Of a stretch of DNA of 64,000 bases, positions 42,814 through 51,403 are shown one piece after another. Location of the stretch: assembly GCA_016721825.1 (NCBI GenBank), contig JADKHI010000001.1:744001-808000 (forward strand), given 5' to 3'. The stretch comes from Flavobacteriales bacterium. GTDB lineage: Bacteria > Bacteroidota > Bacteroidia > Flavobacteriales_F > PHOS-HE28. The position numbers were made by a program, and so were the translations under genes. Position 1 is the stretch's first letter. Each line of letters opens with the position of its first letter. The notes under the pieces are model-generated. The model saw only the letters and a program-made list of their open reading frames with translations, made no database searches and was not told where the DNA came from.

Positions 42814-43362
42814 TCACTCCGAACGGTCCAATGCGCTGAACAGGTCCTCCTCGAACGCCAACGCGCCTTCCAACTGCAACAGCCGCTTCTTCACCGGCAG
42901 GCCGCCAGCATAACCGACCAGTTCACCAGCGCTGCCGATGATGCGGTGGCAGGGAACGAAGAGGGAAAGCGCATTCGCGCCATTGGCAGAGGCTACTGCA
43001 CGGATAGCCGTTGCTTCACCCACCTGCGCGGTCAACTGGGCATAGGTGAGCGTAGTGCCATGGGGAACAGCTTGCAACGCCTGCCATACACGTTGTTGAA
43101 AGTCTGTACCGACCAAGCGCAGGGGCACATCGAAGGTCGTCCGCTCTCCGCCGAAGTAAGCGTTGAGCTGCTCCATGGCCCGCTCGATCACCGTGGATGT
43201 TCCGTCCACGTACTCAGCACCCAAACCCCGCTGAACACGCGCATCCACGGCATCGCGCATGCGGCGGTAACGCCAGTCGCACACACAGAGTTCCTCCTCG
43301 AACGAGCCTAGAAGCAGTTCACCATAGGGCGTTGGGAAAGGATGGAGTTGAATGCTCGGCAT
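42814..43362 (-). CDS. ogt: Methylated-DNA--protein-cysteine methyltransferase
   Basis: A 182-residue suicide DNA repair protein. The active-site motif PCHRI (near residue 136-140) accepts the alkyl group from O6-alkylguanine. The C-terminal DNA-binding domain is complete: FQQRVWQALQAVPHGTTLTYAQLTAQVGEATAIRAVASANGANALSLFVPCHRIIGSAGELVGYAGGLPVKKRLLQLE. The N-terminal domain begins MPSIQLHPFPTPYGELLLGSFEEELC. The start at 43362 is used; the frame extends upstream to 43527 without conserved sequence. Confidence 0.95.
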   Translation of the reverse strand: MPSIQLHPFPTPYGELLLGSFEEELCVCDWRYRRMRDAVDARVQRGLGAEYVDGTSTVIERAMEQLNAYFGGERTTFDVPLRLVGTDFQQRVWQALQAVPHGTTLTYAQLTAQVGEATAIRAVASANGANALSLFVPCHRIIGSAGELVGYAGGLPVKKRLLQLEGALAFEEDLFSALDRSE

Positions 43363-43511
43363 GGGTGTTCGGGGGAAAGGTAGCGGCTCATCGTTGGCGA
43401 TCGCGCACCGAGCGGATCGCGGGACCACGTAACTTGGAAAGTGTCCACCCAATACCACGCCCAAGCAGCCGTTCAAGCCACCAACACGTCTTCCTGAAAA
43501 ACCCGAATACC

Positions 43512-44903
43512 ATGCGCTTCCCCACACTCTTCCTCGTCAGCATCGTCTGTCAGACACTAGCCGCACAAGGGTCCATGCGCAACTGGCATTTCGGGATGAA
43601 TGCTTCGGTGGACATGCTCGCAGGACCACCAGCCTTTCAGATCGGCTCCGCCATCGGCACAGGTGAATCGTGCGTGACCGTGAGTGACGTTAACGGCGAT
43701 CTGCTTTTCTACAGTGAGGGCATGAATGTGTGGAACGTCAACCATGCGACCATGCCGAACGGGACCGGATTGCTTTGCAACAGCGGCGACTGGCAGCAGG
43801 GTGTGGCCACCTGCCCCTGGCCCGGCATGCCGAACAAGCACCTGCTCTTCCACACGGACATTGACCACACGCTCTACTGGTCCACTGTGGACATGAGCTT
43901 GAACGGCGGTACGGGCGATGTCATCAACAAGAACACCTTTCTGGCCACAGGCATCGGCGAAGCCATGACGATCGCGCGGCACGGCAACGGCACCGACCAC
44001 TGGCTGGTGGTACGTGACTTCGCAGCCGACCTGTTCAAGGTTTACCCGATCACGAACGCGGGCGTGGGCGCCATGTCCTCCTCCGTGGCATGTGGCATGG
44101 ACGATTTCGACTTCACCGGCATGGCACGCTTCAACCATGCGCACACATGGATGGCCACTACCATGCGTGGAGGCTTTGGGAATGGAGGCCTACTGGGCCT
44201 CTTCCCGTTCAATGCGACCACTGGGGTCCTGGGCGCAGGCACCGTCATTCCGCAATACGCGCCGTGGGGGCTGGAATTCTCCTGCAGCGACCGCCGCCTC
44301 TACCTCAGCCACAACGACCTCGTGCCGATCCAACAGTTCGACATGTTGAACGGCAGCCCGTCGAACATCCTGACCAACCCCGTCGATGCCACCATCCCGA
44401 TCACCGCTTTCGACATGGCCAACGCCCCGGACAACCGCATTTACTTCGTGTGGAACGATGGCTGGAACCGTGGCGCGCGTGTGCTCGGGGCCATCCTCGA
44501 ACCCGCAGAAGCCGGCCTCGCATGCAACATGGTCGACTCAGCCGTCGTCTGGACCTATCCCTTCGCCGCGAACAGCACCTGCCTGCCCAGCTTCATTCAA
44601 CAACAAGCCTCTGTGGTCGGAAACTGCGCACCGGTCTCCGTGTCTTCGATCGAAGCCGCGAACGAACTGCCCGTGCTCTGCAATACCATCATTGACAATG
44701 GCGCCTGGGTCCGTTGGCCAGCACAGAACGAAGGCTACCAGCTCACGGTGATCAGCGCAACGGGCAGCATGGTCCGCAGTACGCGATCGGAGGGTGCTGA
44801 TCACTGGCTGAATACTGAGAATTTGAGCGCGGGTCTGTATGTGCTTCGCCTCTCCGTTGCCAAGGTTGGCACCGTACGCTCCTTAAAGTTCATAAAGGAG
44901 TGA
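43512..44903 (+). CDS. T9SS-secreted beta-propeller-like protein
   Basis: A 463-residue surface protein with signal peptide MRFPTLFLVSIVCQTLAAQ. Residues 20-370 look like repeated blades (NWHFGMNASVDM, VSDVNGDLLFYSEGMNVWN, HTDIDHTLYWSTVDMS, LYLSHNDLVPIQQFDM). The last 80 residues (GAWVRWPAQNEGYQLTVISATGSMV ... LSAGLYVLRLSVAKVGTVRSLKFIKE) form a T9SS type A sorting domain. It is a paralogue of the gene at 51404-52837, sharing the N-terminal WxFG...GxxLFYTxxxxVWN layout. Ligand unknown. Confidence 0.85.
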   Translation: MRFPTLFLVSIVCQTLAAQGSMRNWHFGMNASVDMLAGPPAFQIGSAIGTGESCVTVSDVNGDLLFYSEGMNVWNVNHATMPNGTGLLCNSGDWQQGVATCPWPGMPNKHLLFHTDIDHTLYWSTVDMSLNGGTGDVINKNTFLATGIGEAMTIARHGNGTDHWLVVRDFAADLFKVYPITNAGVGAMSSSVACGMDDFDFTGMARFNHAHTWMATTMRGGFGNGGLLGLFPFNATTGVLGAGTVIPQYAPWGLEFSCSDRRLYLSHNDLVPIQQFDMLNGSPSNILTNPVDATIPITAFDMANAPDNRIYFVWNDGWNRGARVLGAILEPAEAGLACNMVDSAVVWTYPFAANSTCLPSFIQQQASVVGNCAPVSVSSIEAANELPVLCNTIIDNGAWVRWPAQNEGYQLTVISATGSMVRSTRSEGADHWLNTENLSAGLYVLRLSVAKVGTVRSLKFIKE

Positions 44904-45046
44904 CCCGCAACGGTGTGGGCGCGTAGAGCCCTCTCCCCATTCTTCCTAGCTACGGGGAGCTGAATTCCCGTGTCCGCACCGGCATTCCATTCCCACTCGA
45001 GGTTCGGCATGCTGATGGCCTTTGGGTGTGGACAAGACCCAACACC

Positions 45047-45637
45047 ATGCGCTTCCCAGCTCTCCTTCTTGCCTGCGCAGCCTTCCTGCTGAGCAGTTCC
45101 GCGCTTCACGCCCAACGGCTCTTCGATCTAGGGCTCAAAGGCGGCGTGAACATGGACGACCTTTCCACCACCTTCTCACACACGGCCATCGTAGGTGGGA
45201 ACTTCGGCGTCTTCGCCAGAGTGAAACCGCCTTTGCTTCCTGGCCTGCAAGGTGAGGTGCTCCTGTCCAGCGTCGGCAGTTCCGTGACCGTGGAAGGCCA
45301 AACAGCGGAACTACGATCGGTGGACCTGCAGTTGCCGCTTTTCCTCATCATGGCCTTCGGACCTGCCGAACTCCATGCAGGTGGATATTACGCCCGCCAT
45401 CTGATCAAGTCCATCGATGGGGAACAGGCGATCACGATCAACGGCGAGAAGGTGAGCCTCAGCGCGCTGAACGATGACTCGTACGGGATCCTGGTCGGAG
45501 CCGGATTGCGCCTGAAGCAGTTCTATGCCGGTGCGCGCTACAACTTCGGCCTGGGCAGCATCGGCACCGGCCCCTATCTGGATGATGTGAAGAACCGCCA
45601 GGCACAGCTCTATATCGGCTGGGGTTTCTTTAAGTGA
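45047..45637 (+). CDS. Outer-membrane beta-barrel protein (PorT-like)
   Basis: A 196-residue protein with signal peptide MRFPALLLACAAFLLSSSALHAQ. The mature part alternates hydrophobic strands (DLGLKGGVNMDDL, GGNFGVFARVKPPLL, LQGEVLLSSVGSS, DLQLPLFLIMAFGPAELHAGGYYARHLI, LVGAGLRLKQFYAGARYNFGLGSI, QLYIGWGFF). This eight-strand layout with a final aromatic residue fits the PorT-like outer-membrane barrel family. Function is unknown; PorT itself serves the T9SS, but most members do not. An unrelated exported protein gene converges from 45665. Confidence 0.8.
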   Translation: MRFPALLLACAAFLLSSSALHAQRLFDLGLKGGVNMDDLSTTFSHTAIVGGNFGVFARVKPPLLPGLQGEVLLSSVGSSVTVEGQTAELRSVDLQLPLFLIMAFGPAELHAGGYYARHLIKSIDGEQAITINGEKVSLSALNDDSYGILVGAGLRLKQFYAGARYNFGLGSIGTGPYLDDVKNRQAQLYIGWGFFK

Positions 45638-45664
45638 ACGTGAGCCTGTCTTTCCAACCAGACC

Positions 45665-46201
45665 TCAATGCCAGGTCCGACCTCCTTCCTCCACCTTCTC
45701 CTCAGCATAGTGGAACAGCCGTTCACGCGGGCTGGTACATGTGCGCACTGGTGCTGTGGCTGGCACGAAAGGTTCATTGCCCCGACGGTAGATGAACTCG
45801 CTGATGAAGGGCTCGTAAGCATACAAGCCTGTACGTTCCACCGTGACCCGGAGCGTGTCATCCATAAGCACCCAGCTGCCGCTCTGCATTGAAAGTGTGT
45901 CACCCTCCAAAGGCTCGCACGGATCGGACACACCGTAGTTTCCGATGTACAAGATGCTCCATACATCCTCGAAGGTGATCTGCTGGAACGCGCCATCGGC
46001 GAAGAAGAACAGGCGGCTGTCCTCTTCGGTGTAGCCAGCGATGCATTCACCATTGGGACCGTGCATCATCGGCAGGCCGCTCCAATGTTGATACTCACGA
46101 CCCACCCAAGGCAGAGCTGCGATCGTGTCGGCCTGCGCGACCATCACGACATGGACTCCACACATACTGAACAGACCGGTGAAAATGCGAAGGGTCCACA
46201 T
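45665..46201 (-). CDS. Hypothetical exported protein
   Basis: A 178-residue protein starting MWTLRIFTGLFSMCGVHVVMVAQA, a plausible signal peptide. The mature region (DTIAALPWVGREYQHWSGLPMMHGPNGECIAGY, TEEDSRLFFFADGAFQQITFEDVWSILYIGNY) is beta-rich with no recognised domain. The C-terminus is basic (ERLFHYAEEKVEEGGRTWH). The ATG at 46201 is preferred over codons upstream, which lack a signal sequence. Function unknown. Confidence 0.5.
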   Translation of the reverse strand: MWTLRIFTGLFSMCGVHVVMVAQADTIAALPWVGREYQHWSGLPMMHGPNGECIAGYTEEDSRLFFFADGAFQQITFEDVWSILYIGNYGVSDPCEPLEGDTLSMQSGSWVLMDDTLRVTVERTGLYAYEPFISEFIYRRGNEPFVPATAPVRTCTSPRERLFHYAEEKVEEGGRTWH

Positions 46202-46345
46202 CAGCTCCTTTGACGTATGCCCTCCGCGTTCCGTTGGTCGGCACATGAGGGATGTGACGGATCCGATCGCGTCGGGACGAAACGTGCCCAAGGAGGCAAC
46301 ACACCCCCCCGGTCCCGCATGGACGGAATCGCTACTTTCGATGGC

Positions 46346-47170
46346 ATGCGCGCATCCCTCCACCTCACCCTCTGGTCACTGCTCTTCAACGGCGTTGTCC
46401 AAGCGCAATGTGAGCAGAACAACCTGTTGAGCAACGGCGCCTTCAACGGCACCGAAGGCGAGGGTGTGACCGCGACAGGCTGGACAGGCGCCGGCACTCC
46501 TGACCTGAACGATGAGAACGGCCCGTTGAACACCACTTCCGGCTATCTATGGCAAGGAACGCCACAGGCCTCGCCGAACGGGGGCACCTGGCAGAACATC
46601 TGTTGCGCGGAGGAAGGGGTCCAACAGACGGTGACCACGATCCCCGGACAAGCGTACACCCTGTGCTTCAGCTACCAGTCGCAGGGCATCTACTATCCAG
46701 GGGAGACCTTTGTGTACTCGGACCCGGCTTGCATTTCGGTGTTGATCGATGGCACCCCGTGGTATGCCACCCCGCTCGATTCCTCGCTCTTCACCTGGGA
46801 GCAGGCCTGCACCGACTTCACCGCCACCGGCACCTCCACCACCATCACATTGGAGACCTGCGGCGGCCCGCAGGTGTACGTGGCCATCGACGGCATGTGT
46901 CTCTACACCTCGTTCAACGTGGGCATTGATGAAGCCGCCCTTTTCACACCCACGCTGTTCCCCAACCCCGCGACCGGTGATTGCCGGATCACGCACGCCG
47001 GGCCCTTCGACCACCTGGTCGCCACGGATGCCACCGGCCGCATCACCTTCCTGCAGGTGAACGGCGATCGCGTGGACCTCTCCGGCCTTGCGACCGGCAT
47101 CTACACGGTGCAATGCTGGTCCGCGAAGGGACCTGTTTCAAGTACTACGCGATTGGTGGTGGTGGGGTGA
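46346..47170 (+). CDS. Exported beta-sandwich protein with T9SS tail
   Basis: A 274-residue protein with signal peptide MRASLHLTLWSLLFNGVVQAQ. Residues 20-190 form a carbohydrate-binding-like beta-sandwich (NLLSNGAFNGTEGEGVTATGWTGAGTPD, YTLCFSYQSQGIYYPGETFVY, TITLETCGGPQVYVAIDGMCLY), close in shape to DUF642/CBM-type domains. A T9SS sorting domain follows (LFPNPATGDCRITHAGPFDHLVATDATGRITF ... LATGIYTVQCWSAKG). Probably surface-exposed, with ligand unknown. Confidence 0.8.
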   Translation: MRASLHLTLWSLLFNGVVQAQCEQNNLLSNGAFNGTEGEGVTATGWTGAGTPDLNDENGPLNTTSGYLWQGTPQASPNGGTWQNICCAEEGVQQTVTTIPGQAYTLCFSYQSQGIYYPGETFVYSDPACISVLIDGTPWYATPLDSSLFTWEQACTDFTATGTSTTITLETCGGPQVYVAIDGMCLYTSFNVGIDEAALFTPTLFPNPATGDCRITHAGPFDHLVATDATGRITFLQVNGDRVDLSGLATGIYTVQCWSAKGPVSSTTRLVVVG

Positions 47171-47220
47171 GTGAACCGATCCGATGAACGGGGATCGACC
47201 GTTGAGCGATCTTCGCCCAC

Positions 47221-47814
47221 ATGGCCAAGCGCACCACCCCCATCGAAGAGTCCGAAGTGCACGTGTTCACCTCGGCCGGTGAGTGGCACACCTGGCTGAA
47301 GAAGCACCACGCCAAGAACAGCGGCGTGTGGCTCCGCATCGGCAAGAAGAACAGCAGCTTCGTCACCATCAGCTACGACGAGGCTGTGGAGACGGCGCTC
47401 TGCCATGGCTGGATCGATGCCATCCGCAAGTCGTACGACGGTCTCTCATTCGTGCAACGTTTCACGCCGCGCAAGCCCCGGAGCATCTGGAGCCAGGTGA
47501 ACCGCAACCGTGTGATCGCACTGATCGAGGCGGGCGTCATGATGTCCGCCGGGCTGGCGGCCGTGGAGGTGGCCAAGGCCAATGGCGAATGGGACCGTGC
47601 CTACAGTCCCGGCTCCACCATCACCGAACCCAAGGACCTGCTCGCCGCCCTGCGCAAGAGCCCGGCCGCAAAGGCGTTCTACAAGACCTTGAACGCGCAG
47701 AACCGCTTCGCTATCCTGCACCGAATGGAGAAGACCGCCAAGCCCGAGACCCGCGCCAAGCGCTTGGCGCAGTTCGTGAAGATGCTGGAACGGGGCGAGC
47801 GGATCCATCCGTGA
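47221..47814 (+). CDS. YdeI/OmpD-associated family protein
   Basis: A 197-residue cytoplasmic protein of the YdeI/OmpD-associated (bacteriocin-protection) family: EVHVFTSAGEWHTWLKKHHAKNSGVWLRIGKKNSS, ISYDEAVETALCHGWIDAIRKSYDGLSFVQRFTPRKPRSIWSQVNRNRVIALIEAGVM and a helical C-terminus NRFAILHRMEKTAKPETRAKRLAQFVKMLERGERIHP. The YDEAVEEALCxGWID signature is diagnostic. In some bacteria members affect resistance to antimicrobial peptides; the molecular function is not settled. Confidence 0.9.
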   Translation: MAKRTTPIEESEVHVFTSAGEWHTWLKKHHAKNSGVWLRIGKKNSSFVTISYDEAVETALCHGWIDAIRKSYDGLSFVQRFTPRKPRSIWSQVNRNRVIALIEAGVMMSAGLAAVEVAKANGEWDRAYSPGSTITEPKDLLAALRKSPAAKAFYKTLNAQNRFAILHRMEKTAKPETRAKRLAQFVKMLERGERIHP

Positions 47815-48019
47815 GTAGAAAGGCCATCCGACCCATAATACCCTTGGCGCCATGAGTTCACGCTCAACCACTGATCGGTGCCTGGGTCGACAAGTGCGCT
47901 AAGGCAACCATTCTCCGCTCCGATCAGTCTGCTCTATAAGTGGCACGCTCATCCATTGGACCGAGCCGATCCCGAACGCGCACCTTCATTCCAACAGATC
48001 ACCCGTTACGCTCCGCAAG

Positions 48020-48925
48020 ATGGCATACAACTCTAGGATTTCCGCGTTCACACTCTTCTGTATGCTGTCTTTTGTTGCACGCGCGCAACCGCCTTGTTCC
48101 GCCCGCGGATTCATCATCAACACATCGCTCAACATTTCCGGCTTCGGCGTGCAGAACCATCCGAACGACCAGATCGATTCCCTGCTATGGGATTTCGGGG
48201 ATGGGCAAACCGAGCTCCAGACAGTGAACATAGGGACCGGATCAGCGGTACACACCTACGCCGCACCGGGTACGTATACCGTGACCTTGGAGCAATGGGG
48301 GGTGGAAGATTACCCGCTCAACCCTACACCGTTCCACTGTGTCTACAGTCTCACGAACCAAGTGTACGACGTCTTCACCGACTCGCTCTGCGGAGGCGAT
48401 TTCCTCGTCACGATCTCGGGTGACCATGTAACGTTCACGAACCGATCAGTGATCCATGCACCTAGCTTCAACAGCCACTCCACGCAACCTCTATGGGTCT
48501 TCGGCAACGGCCAGGTCGGCATTCAGATCAACACGATCTATGAGGTGATCTATGCCCCTGGCACGTACACGGCCTGCCTGTACTATGGCGGATTCTCTTT
48601 CCTGAACAATGGGTACCTGTACGACTGCGAGACATGCTAAACCTTCACGATAACGGGACCACAGGGCTTTGCCGAACGTTCGATCCAGGATCTGGACCTA
48701 TACCCCAATCCATCCGCAGAATGGATCGAGCTCCGCAGCACACAACCCTTGAACGGTGCCACGGCGACCATCTTCGACCTCACTGGCCAGATCCTGGATG
48801 AGCGTGCTCACCGAACCGAAGACGGTCACTTCAGGATCGATGTACGCGATCTTGAACCAGGTGCTTATCACATTCGATTGAGCGACTCGCGGTCCGATCG
48901 AACAGTACGGTTCATCAAATTGTGA
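48020..48925 (+). pseudogene. PKD-domain T9SS protein interrupted by an in-frame TAA
   Basis: The frame opens at 48020 with a signal peptide (ISAFTLFCMLSFVARAQ), then a PKD-like domain (LLWDFGDGQTE, VHTYAAPGTYTVTLEQWG) and a second similar block (LWVFGNGQVGIQINTIYEVIYAPGTYTACLYY). It stops at TAA 48638-48640 after residue 206. Translation in the same frame without a shift continues for 94 residues: TFTITGPQGFAERS, then a complete T9SS sorting domain (LDLYPNPSAEWIEL ... EPGAYHIRLSDS, TVRFIKL) ending at TGA 48925. A single CAA-to-TAA change would explain it. As written, the 206-residue product would be exported but lack its sorting signal. Confidence 0.75.
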
Positions 48926-49086
48926 TCAAGCCACGGCCCCATTGACCGGAGCGTTGCCTGCCATCTGCTCCTTCAGCCGTTCTCCACTGGATGTTACATA
49001 CCTAGCATCCTGAGTAGGCCGACATCATCTCATCCTCTGCTGCGCGGTCGCACACCTCGCTTGGGGTGGGCCATTGTGTGACGAAA

Positions 49087-49094
49087 TACCTTTG
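49087..49094 (+). promoter_or_regulatory. Putative GNAT gene -7 element (TACCTTTG)
   Basis: TACCTTTG, an exact TANNTTTG match, lies 37 bp before the acetyltransferase start. Confidence 0.45.
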
Positions 49095-49131
49095 GCCCGT
49101 GGGGTCAAGGTCAATGACCGGGTGACCCTCA

Positions 49132-49602
49132 ATGACCTGCATGGAACGAAGAAACCCTCAACTGATCCGCACTGACGCGAGCGACCCGGCCTTCCGGGAA
49201 CTCGTCGCTGAACTGGACAAGGACCTCGCGATCCGCGACGGCAGCGAACACGCCTTCTTCGCCCAGTTCAACAAGCTGGATAACATCCGGCATGTGGTGG
49301 TGGTGATGGATGGCCAGGTCGCCGTTGGCTGTGGCGCGTTCAAACCGTTCGATGAAGATGCCGTGGAGATCAAGCGGATGTACGTGCCTCCGACGCAGCG
49401 GCAGAAAGGCATTGCCTCGTTGGTGCTGGGTGAACTGGAGCGTTGGGCCCAACAACTCGGGTACCAACGATGCGTGCTGGAAACAGGAAAGAAGCAACCG
49501 GAAGCGATCGCGCTCTACACAAGACGTGGCTACCACCTCATCCCGAACTACGGGCAGTATGTGGGTGTGGAGAGCAGCGTGTGTTTCGAGAAGCGTTTCT
49601 GA
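49132..49602 (+). CDS. GNAT family N-acetyltransferase
   Basis: A 156-residue acetyltransferase. The acetyl-CoA site is in VEIKRMYVPPTQRQKGIASLVLGELERWAQQLGYQRCVLETG, with the Q/RxxGxA-type motif QRQKGIA. The last strand is AIALYTRRGYHLIPNYGQY. The acceptor is unknown; small-molecule acetylation is typical. A second ATG at 49141 is also possible as a start. It converges with the SRPBCC gene. Confidence 0.92.
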   Translation: MTCMERRNPQLIRTDASDPAFRELVAELDKDLAIRDGSEHAFFAQFNKLDNIRHVVVVMDGQVAVGCGAFKPFDEDAVEIKRMYVPPTQRQKGIASLVLGELERWAQQLGYQRCVLETGKKQPEAIALYTRRGYHLIPNYGQYVGVESSVCFEKRF

Positions 49603-49632
49603 ACGCCAGCGGCCCAAGCCTGGTGAGGTAGA

Positions 49633-50097
49633 CTATTGCGCACGGGCGCGTTCCTCCGCGATCTGTTTCAACACGGCGTTCCGCTTCTCCAGAAAGCGCG
49701 TCATGTAACGCTTCAACACCAACGTGTCGAACAGCACACCCAAAGGCCAGAACGGTGTTTCGTACGCAAAGTGGTCGGACATCATCGTCACACCATTCGT
49801 CTCCTCGAAACTGTGCTTGTGCACCATGGAGCGAAAGCGGCCCTTCACCTGGCGATCCTCGAAATGGAAGGGTGCTTCCATCGCCGTGATCTCCACCGTG
49901 AGCTGCTGCCTCATGCCGAAGTGAATAGCCTCCCAGGTGATCCGGTCCCCCGCCTCGCACACGCCACTGGTGCGGCCTGCGATGGCCCGCTCGCGCGTAT
50001 CCGATGTGCTGGCCTGATGCAGATCGATATCGCGTGCGGCATCGAAACAGATCGCGATGGGTGCATGGATGTGTGTGCGTAGTTCGATCACCGCCAT
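49633..50097 (-). CDS. SRPBCC family ligand-binding protein
   Basis: A 154-residue protein with the START/Bet v1-like pattern: MAVIELRTHIHAPIAICFDAARDIDLHQAST at the N-terminus, DRITWEAIHFGMRQQLTVEITAMEAPFHFEDRQVKGRFRSMVHKHSFEETNGVTMMSDHFAYETPFWPLG in the beta-sheet, then the long C-terminal helix LVLKRYMTRFLEKRNAVLKQIAEE. Such proteins bind hydrophobic molecules; no ligand is indicated. Confidence 0.85.
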   Translation of the reverse strand: MAVIELRTHIHAPIAICFDAARDIDLHQASTSDTRERAIAGRTSGVCEAGDRITWEAIHFGMRQQLTVEITAMEAPFHFEDRQVKGRFRSMVHKHSFEETNGVTMMSDHFAYETPFWPLGVLFDTLVLKRYMTRFLEKRNAVLKQIAEERARAQ

Positions 50098-50159
50098 GCC
50101 TCAAAGATGGGGTCTTGTAGATCCAAGGCTGCTCATCGCGAGCGGGGCTACAGCGAAGC

Positions 50160-50837
50160 TCATCGGTCCCTCACGCACCTCACCGCGTAGCCATCGCTCT
50201 TGTTCATATAGCCAACCCCGGTCATCATGGCAGGGACACCCGGAAGGTCGGCATAGTGGATCAGCCGGCCGCACCAGGCATCGCTCACGCTTCCTTCCAC
50301 GGAGGTCCAATACACAGCTGAGCTACCGCCATGACTGAACGCACCTCCTTCCGAACGGATCCCGCTCGGAAGGCCGTTGAAGCCGCTGCTGTTGTCGATG
50401 ACCGTGGCCGGACCGGGCCATTGCCCCGAACTTGCAGCCCGCATGCGGAACCCGACCGAATCCTCGCCCAGGCACGTTTCCATCGCTTCCCACTCCAAGT
50501 CGGTGAGCACATGCCAGCCTTCCGGTGCGAGGCCGCGCGGATCGTTCACCGCATACCAATTGTAAAGTCGGCCATACGCGTGATAGGTGGCCGAGTCGTT
50601 GTTGTACCAGCACCACGCGCCAGAGGTCAACTTCACCCATTCGCCCGGATCCGTTACCTGTGGGATGGGGTCACCGTTGCGGTAGGTGGACACGTCGAGG
50701 TTCCGGGTCGACCACGTGTGACCGCAGATCGTTGCGGGCTCGTTGGATGGAGTGATACCAGTTCCCTGCTCTCCTGCCGGTACGGGCGAGCACGAGCAGA
50801 TCGGTAGGAAGATCACAAGAACCGGGATGAACTTCAT
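50160..50837 (-). CDS. FISUMP-domain lipoprotein
   Basis: A 225-residue lipoprotein: MKFIPVLVIFLPICSC has a lipobox-like PICSC end. The mature part matches the Fibrobacter succinogenes major paralogous (FISUMP) domain: ICGHTWSTRNLDVSTYRNGDPIP, CWYNNDSATYHAYGRLYNWYAVNDPRGLAPEGWHVLTDLEWEAME, GFNGLPSGIRSEGGAF, AVYWTSVEGSVSDAW and GYAVRCVRDR. FISUMP proteins are extracellular; a carbohydrate-related C-type-lectin-like fold is likely. The ATG overlaps the stop of the preceding membrane protein gene by 4 bases, so the two are co-translated. Confidence 0.88.
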   Translation of the reverse strand: MKFIPVLVIFLPICSCSPVPAGEQGTGITPSNEPATICGHTWSTRNLDVSTYRNGDPIPQVTDPGEWVKLTSGAWCWYNNDSATYHAYGRLYNWYAVNDPRGLAPEGWHVLTDLEWEAMETCLGEDSVGFRMRAASSGQWPGPATVIDNSSGFNGLPSGIRSEGGAFSHGGSSAVYWTSVEGSVSDAWCGRLIHYADLPGVPAMMTGVGYMNKSDGYAVRCVRDR

Positions 50838-51208
50838 GGGGTAGATCGCCGGGCAGCGACAGGTTTGGGTGACAGGAACGAACCAAGCAGCAGGAAGAGC
50901 AAACCTGCTCCGCCCAACAACAATTGCAGAAACTCCATGTCGTTGTTGCTCCCCGGCTGCATGCCGATCCAGAGGCTTGTGAAGCACAGCATAGCGCCGA
51001 ACACCAGCACCACCACACGCTGCCAGGGGCGACGTCTGAACACATAGCCCACCGCGACGACCAACCCAGCGACCACCGCAGCCACGACCACCGCACCGAA
51101 CATGACCGCAGCAGCGATCGCATTCTCCGTGCCTTGGGCGCACAACGGCAATGTGACCACCGCCATCAGGACAGCCAACGAAGAACGCAGGTGATGCGCG
51201 GCGTGCAT
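50834..51208 (-). CDS. Small membrane protein
   Basis: A 124-residue protein with an N-terminal signal-like helix (SLAVLMAVVTLPLCAQG) and three further hydrophobic stretches (AVMFGAVVVAAVVAGLVVAVGYVF, VVVLVFGAMLCFTSLWIGM, LLLGGAGLLFLLLGSFLS). No known family is recognised. It is the first gene of a two-gene operon with the FISUMP lipoprotein. Confidence 0.6.
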   Translation of the reverse strand: MHAAHHLRSSLAVLMAVVTLPLCAQGTENAIAAAVMFGAVVVAAVVAGLVVAVGYVFRRRPWQRVVVLVFGAMLCFTSLWIGMQPGSNNDMEFLQLLLGGAGLLFLLLGSFLSPKPVAARRSTP

Positions 51209-51403
51209 GGTGACAAGATAGCCTCGGCATGAGCAGCGGTCACAGCCACAACCCCGGGGTCGTCCGTTATCGCATCAGCAGCGCGTGCACCCCGGGCCAA
51301 CGCTCGAACCGGAGCTACCGGCCCATTGCCTGCTGGCCAACGAAGCCGTAACATTGACAGGAACGACCTAGGGTATCGTTCATCCCGGTCAACACCCATC
51401 CCC

